Notes under the pieces: generated by a model
What the model saw: only the letters and a program-made list of their open reading frames with translations
Told to the model about the DNA's origin: nothing
Databases searched by the model: none
NCBI GenBank assembly: GCA_021821365.1
Contig: JAKACN010000020.1
Span: 1-36,011, forward strand
DNA: 36,011 nucleotides
Source of the DNA: Pseudomonadota bacterium
Lineage (GTDB): Bacteria > Pseudomonadota > Gammaproteobacteria > Burkholderiales > Burkholderiaceae_D
Direction: 5' to 3'
Translations under genes and position numbers: made by a program
Shown: piece after piece, positions 33,171 to 36,011 of the stretch
Layout: every line of letters begins with the position of its first letter
Position numbering within the stretch: position 1 is the stretch's first letter

Positions 33171-33758
33171 ATGAAAAAAACATCAATCATTACCGCTCTC
33201 CTGGCTGCGCTGCTTGCCGTGCCGGCCTTCGCGCAGAATGCCGCTACCACGGTGCAGCGCGACGTCAACCAGCAGCAACGCATCGAAAGCGGCTTGCAAT
33301 CAGGCCAACTGACCACGCGCGAAGCCGCGCGCCTCGAACGGGAAGAATCGCACGTCGATCGCGTCGAAGCGAAGGCGTTGCGCGACGGCAGCATGAGCGC
33401 CGCCGAAAAGCGCAACGTCACGCGCCTGCAGAACCAGGCCAGCCGCGACATCGCCGCCGAACGGCACGACGCGCGGACCGGCAATCCGGATTCCGCCTCC
33501 AGCAGGCGCATGCAGGCCGACGTGCAACGCAATGTCAACCAGCAGCAACGTGTCGAAAACGGCATCAAGTATGGTTCCCTGACCAACCATGAAGCAGCCA
33601 GGATGGAGCGCGGCCAGGCGAGGGTGAACCGGAAGGAATTCCGCGCCGGGCTCGACGGCCATGTCGGCGCTTTCGAGCAGGCGAGGGTGCAGCGCAGCGA
33701 AAACCATCAGTCGCGCCGCATTTTCCGCCAGCGGCATGATAGGCAGACGCGCGGTTGA
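33171..33758 (+). CDS. Exported protein made of two ~76-residue repeats
   Basis: 195 residues. Signal peptide MKKTSIITALLAALLAVPAFAQ with cleavage probably after AFA. The mature part is almost wholly two copies (about 28-103 and 118-193) offset by exactly 90 residues: VQRDVNQQQRIESGLQSGQLTTREAARLE against VQRNVNQQQRVENGIKYGSLTNHEAARME, both ending SR-x-I-x3-RHD. Very rich in Arg, Gln, Glu and Ala, so probably long helices, periplasmic. Similar exported proteins are found in Burkholderiales but I know no function. AGGAAAG lies eight bases before the ATG; a strong terminator follows. Confidence 0.85.
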   Translation: MKKTSIITALLAALLAVPAFAQNAATTVQRDVNQQQRIESGLQSGQLTTREAARLEREESHVDRVEAKALRDGSMSAAEKRNVTRLQNQASRDIAAERHDARTGNPDSASSRRMQADVQRNVNQQQRVENGIKYGSLTNHEAARMERGQARVNRKEFRAGLDGHVGAFEQARVQRSENHQSRRIFRQRHDRQTRG

Positions 33759-33789
33759 CCGCTTGTCAATCGCAAGTCGATGTCTTTGC

Positions 33790-33822
33790 AGGCCCGCCGG
33801 GTTGCCCCGGCGGGCCTGTTTC
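33790..33822 (+). terminator. Rho-independent terminator after the repeat protein gene
   Basis: Perfect 12-bp stem AGGCCCGCCGGG (33790-33801) / CCCGGCGGGCCT (33806-33817) with a TTGC loop, followed by GTTTCC. 32 bp past the stop codon. Confidence 0.8.
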
Positions 33823-33861
33823 CATTCTGCGAAGGGTGCTCATTGAAGAAGGCATATCACG

Positions 33862-33867
33862 TATAAT
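33862..33867 (+). promoter_or_regulatory. Consensus -10 box of alaS
   Basis: A perfect TATAAT lies 38 bp before the alaS ATG, within CGTATAATCAA. At the ideal 17-bp distance the -35 is poor (CTCATT at 33839); TTGAAG at 33843 is too close (13 bp). Nothing resembling a T-box or other riboswitch fits in the short leader. Confidence 0.5.
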
Positions 33868-33905
33868 CAACGGTTTGCAATGCATTCCCTTCTTTTTCGC
33901 CCAAC

Positions 33906-36011
<2,106 letters not shown>

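Overview
The window looks like a Betaproteobacterium of the Burkholderiales, probably Oxalobacteraceae-like. The basis is GC-rich housekeeping genes (glnS, alaS), the LytS/LytTR pair and the orphan type VI-type kinase/phosphatase genes; this is inference from gene style, not a database match.

Layout. 1-600: 3' end of an aspartoacylase/succinylglutamate desuccinylase-family gene. 879-4518: a compact four-gene unit of the T6SS threonine-phosphorylation type (TagH C-terminal domain without FHA, PP2C phosphatase, membrane Ser/Thr kinase with a PEGA tail, and a lipoprotein whose last third is frameshifted). 4729-6428: an AT-rich DUF262-HEPN pair, a likely two-gene defence module, 10 bp behind glnS. 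6439-13177: core-like genes (glnS; an HxlR regulator divergent from a hotdog thioesterase with a double operator between them; a multi-pass membrane protein and a truncated paralogue; a LytTR response regulator and LytS-type kinase).

13233-22939 is the centrepiece: a 9.7 kb transposon. Its ends carry a 24-bp terminal inverted repeat (23/24 identical), immediately flanked on both sides by the same 8-bp direct repeat, TTGTTTCC. It carries an IS1595-family transposase near its right end, a family known to make 8-bp target duplications. Removing the element and one repeat restores a clean C-terminus and stop codon to the 2TM-domain gene at 22904-23170 and reunites it with the histidine kinase, so the element split a DUF2306-2TM-kinase-LytTR operon. 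Its cargo is defence-like: an operon of a three-Cys-motif (DUF5131/Gp37-Gp68) protein, TcmP, a DEDDh exonuclease and a small ORF, with a divergent HTH regulator and an operator; and an operon of a DUF6471 protein, a large Eco57I-like (type IIG) restriction-methylase, a VbhA-like antitoxin without a Fic partner, and a small ORF.

The restriction-methylase has six perfect copies of a 7-bp repeat just after its start codon. With six copies the frame is broken; four or seven would open a protein of about 1285 residues (with seven). This looks like a phase-variable, currently OFF, restriction-modification gene.

22904-36011: the truncated 2TM gene and DUF2306 gene, a gamma-glutamyltransferase, a TldD/TldE protease pair, a class III CoA-transferase overlapping a PAS-GAF-GGDEF-EAL protein, a glycerophosphodiesterase, an exported protein built from two 90-residue-offset repeats, and the first 702 codons of alaS.
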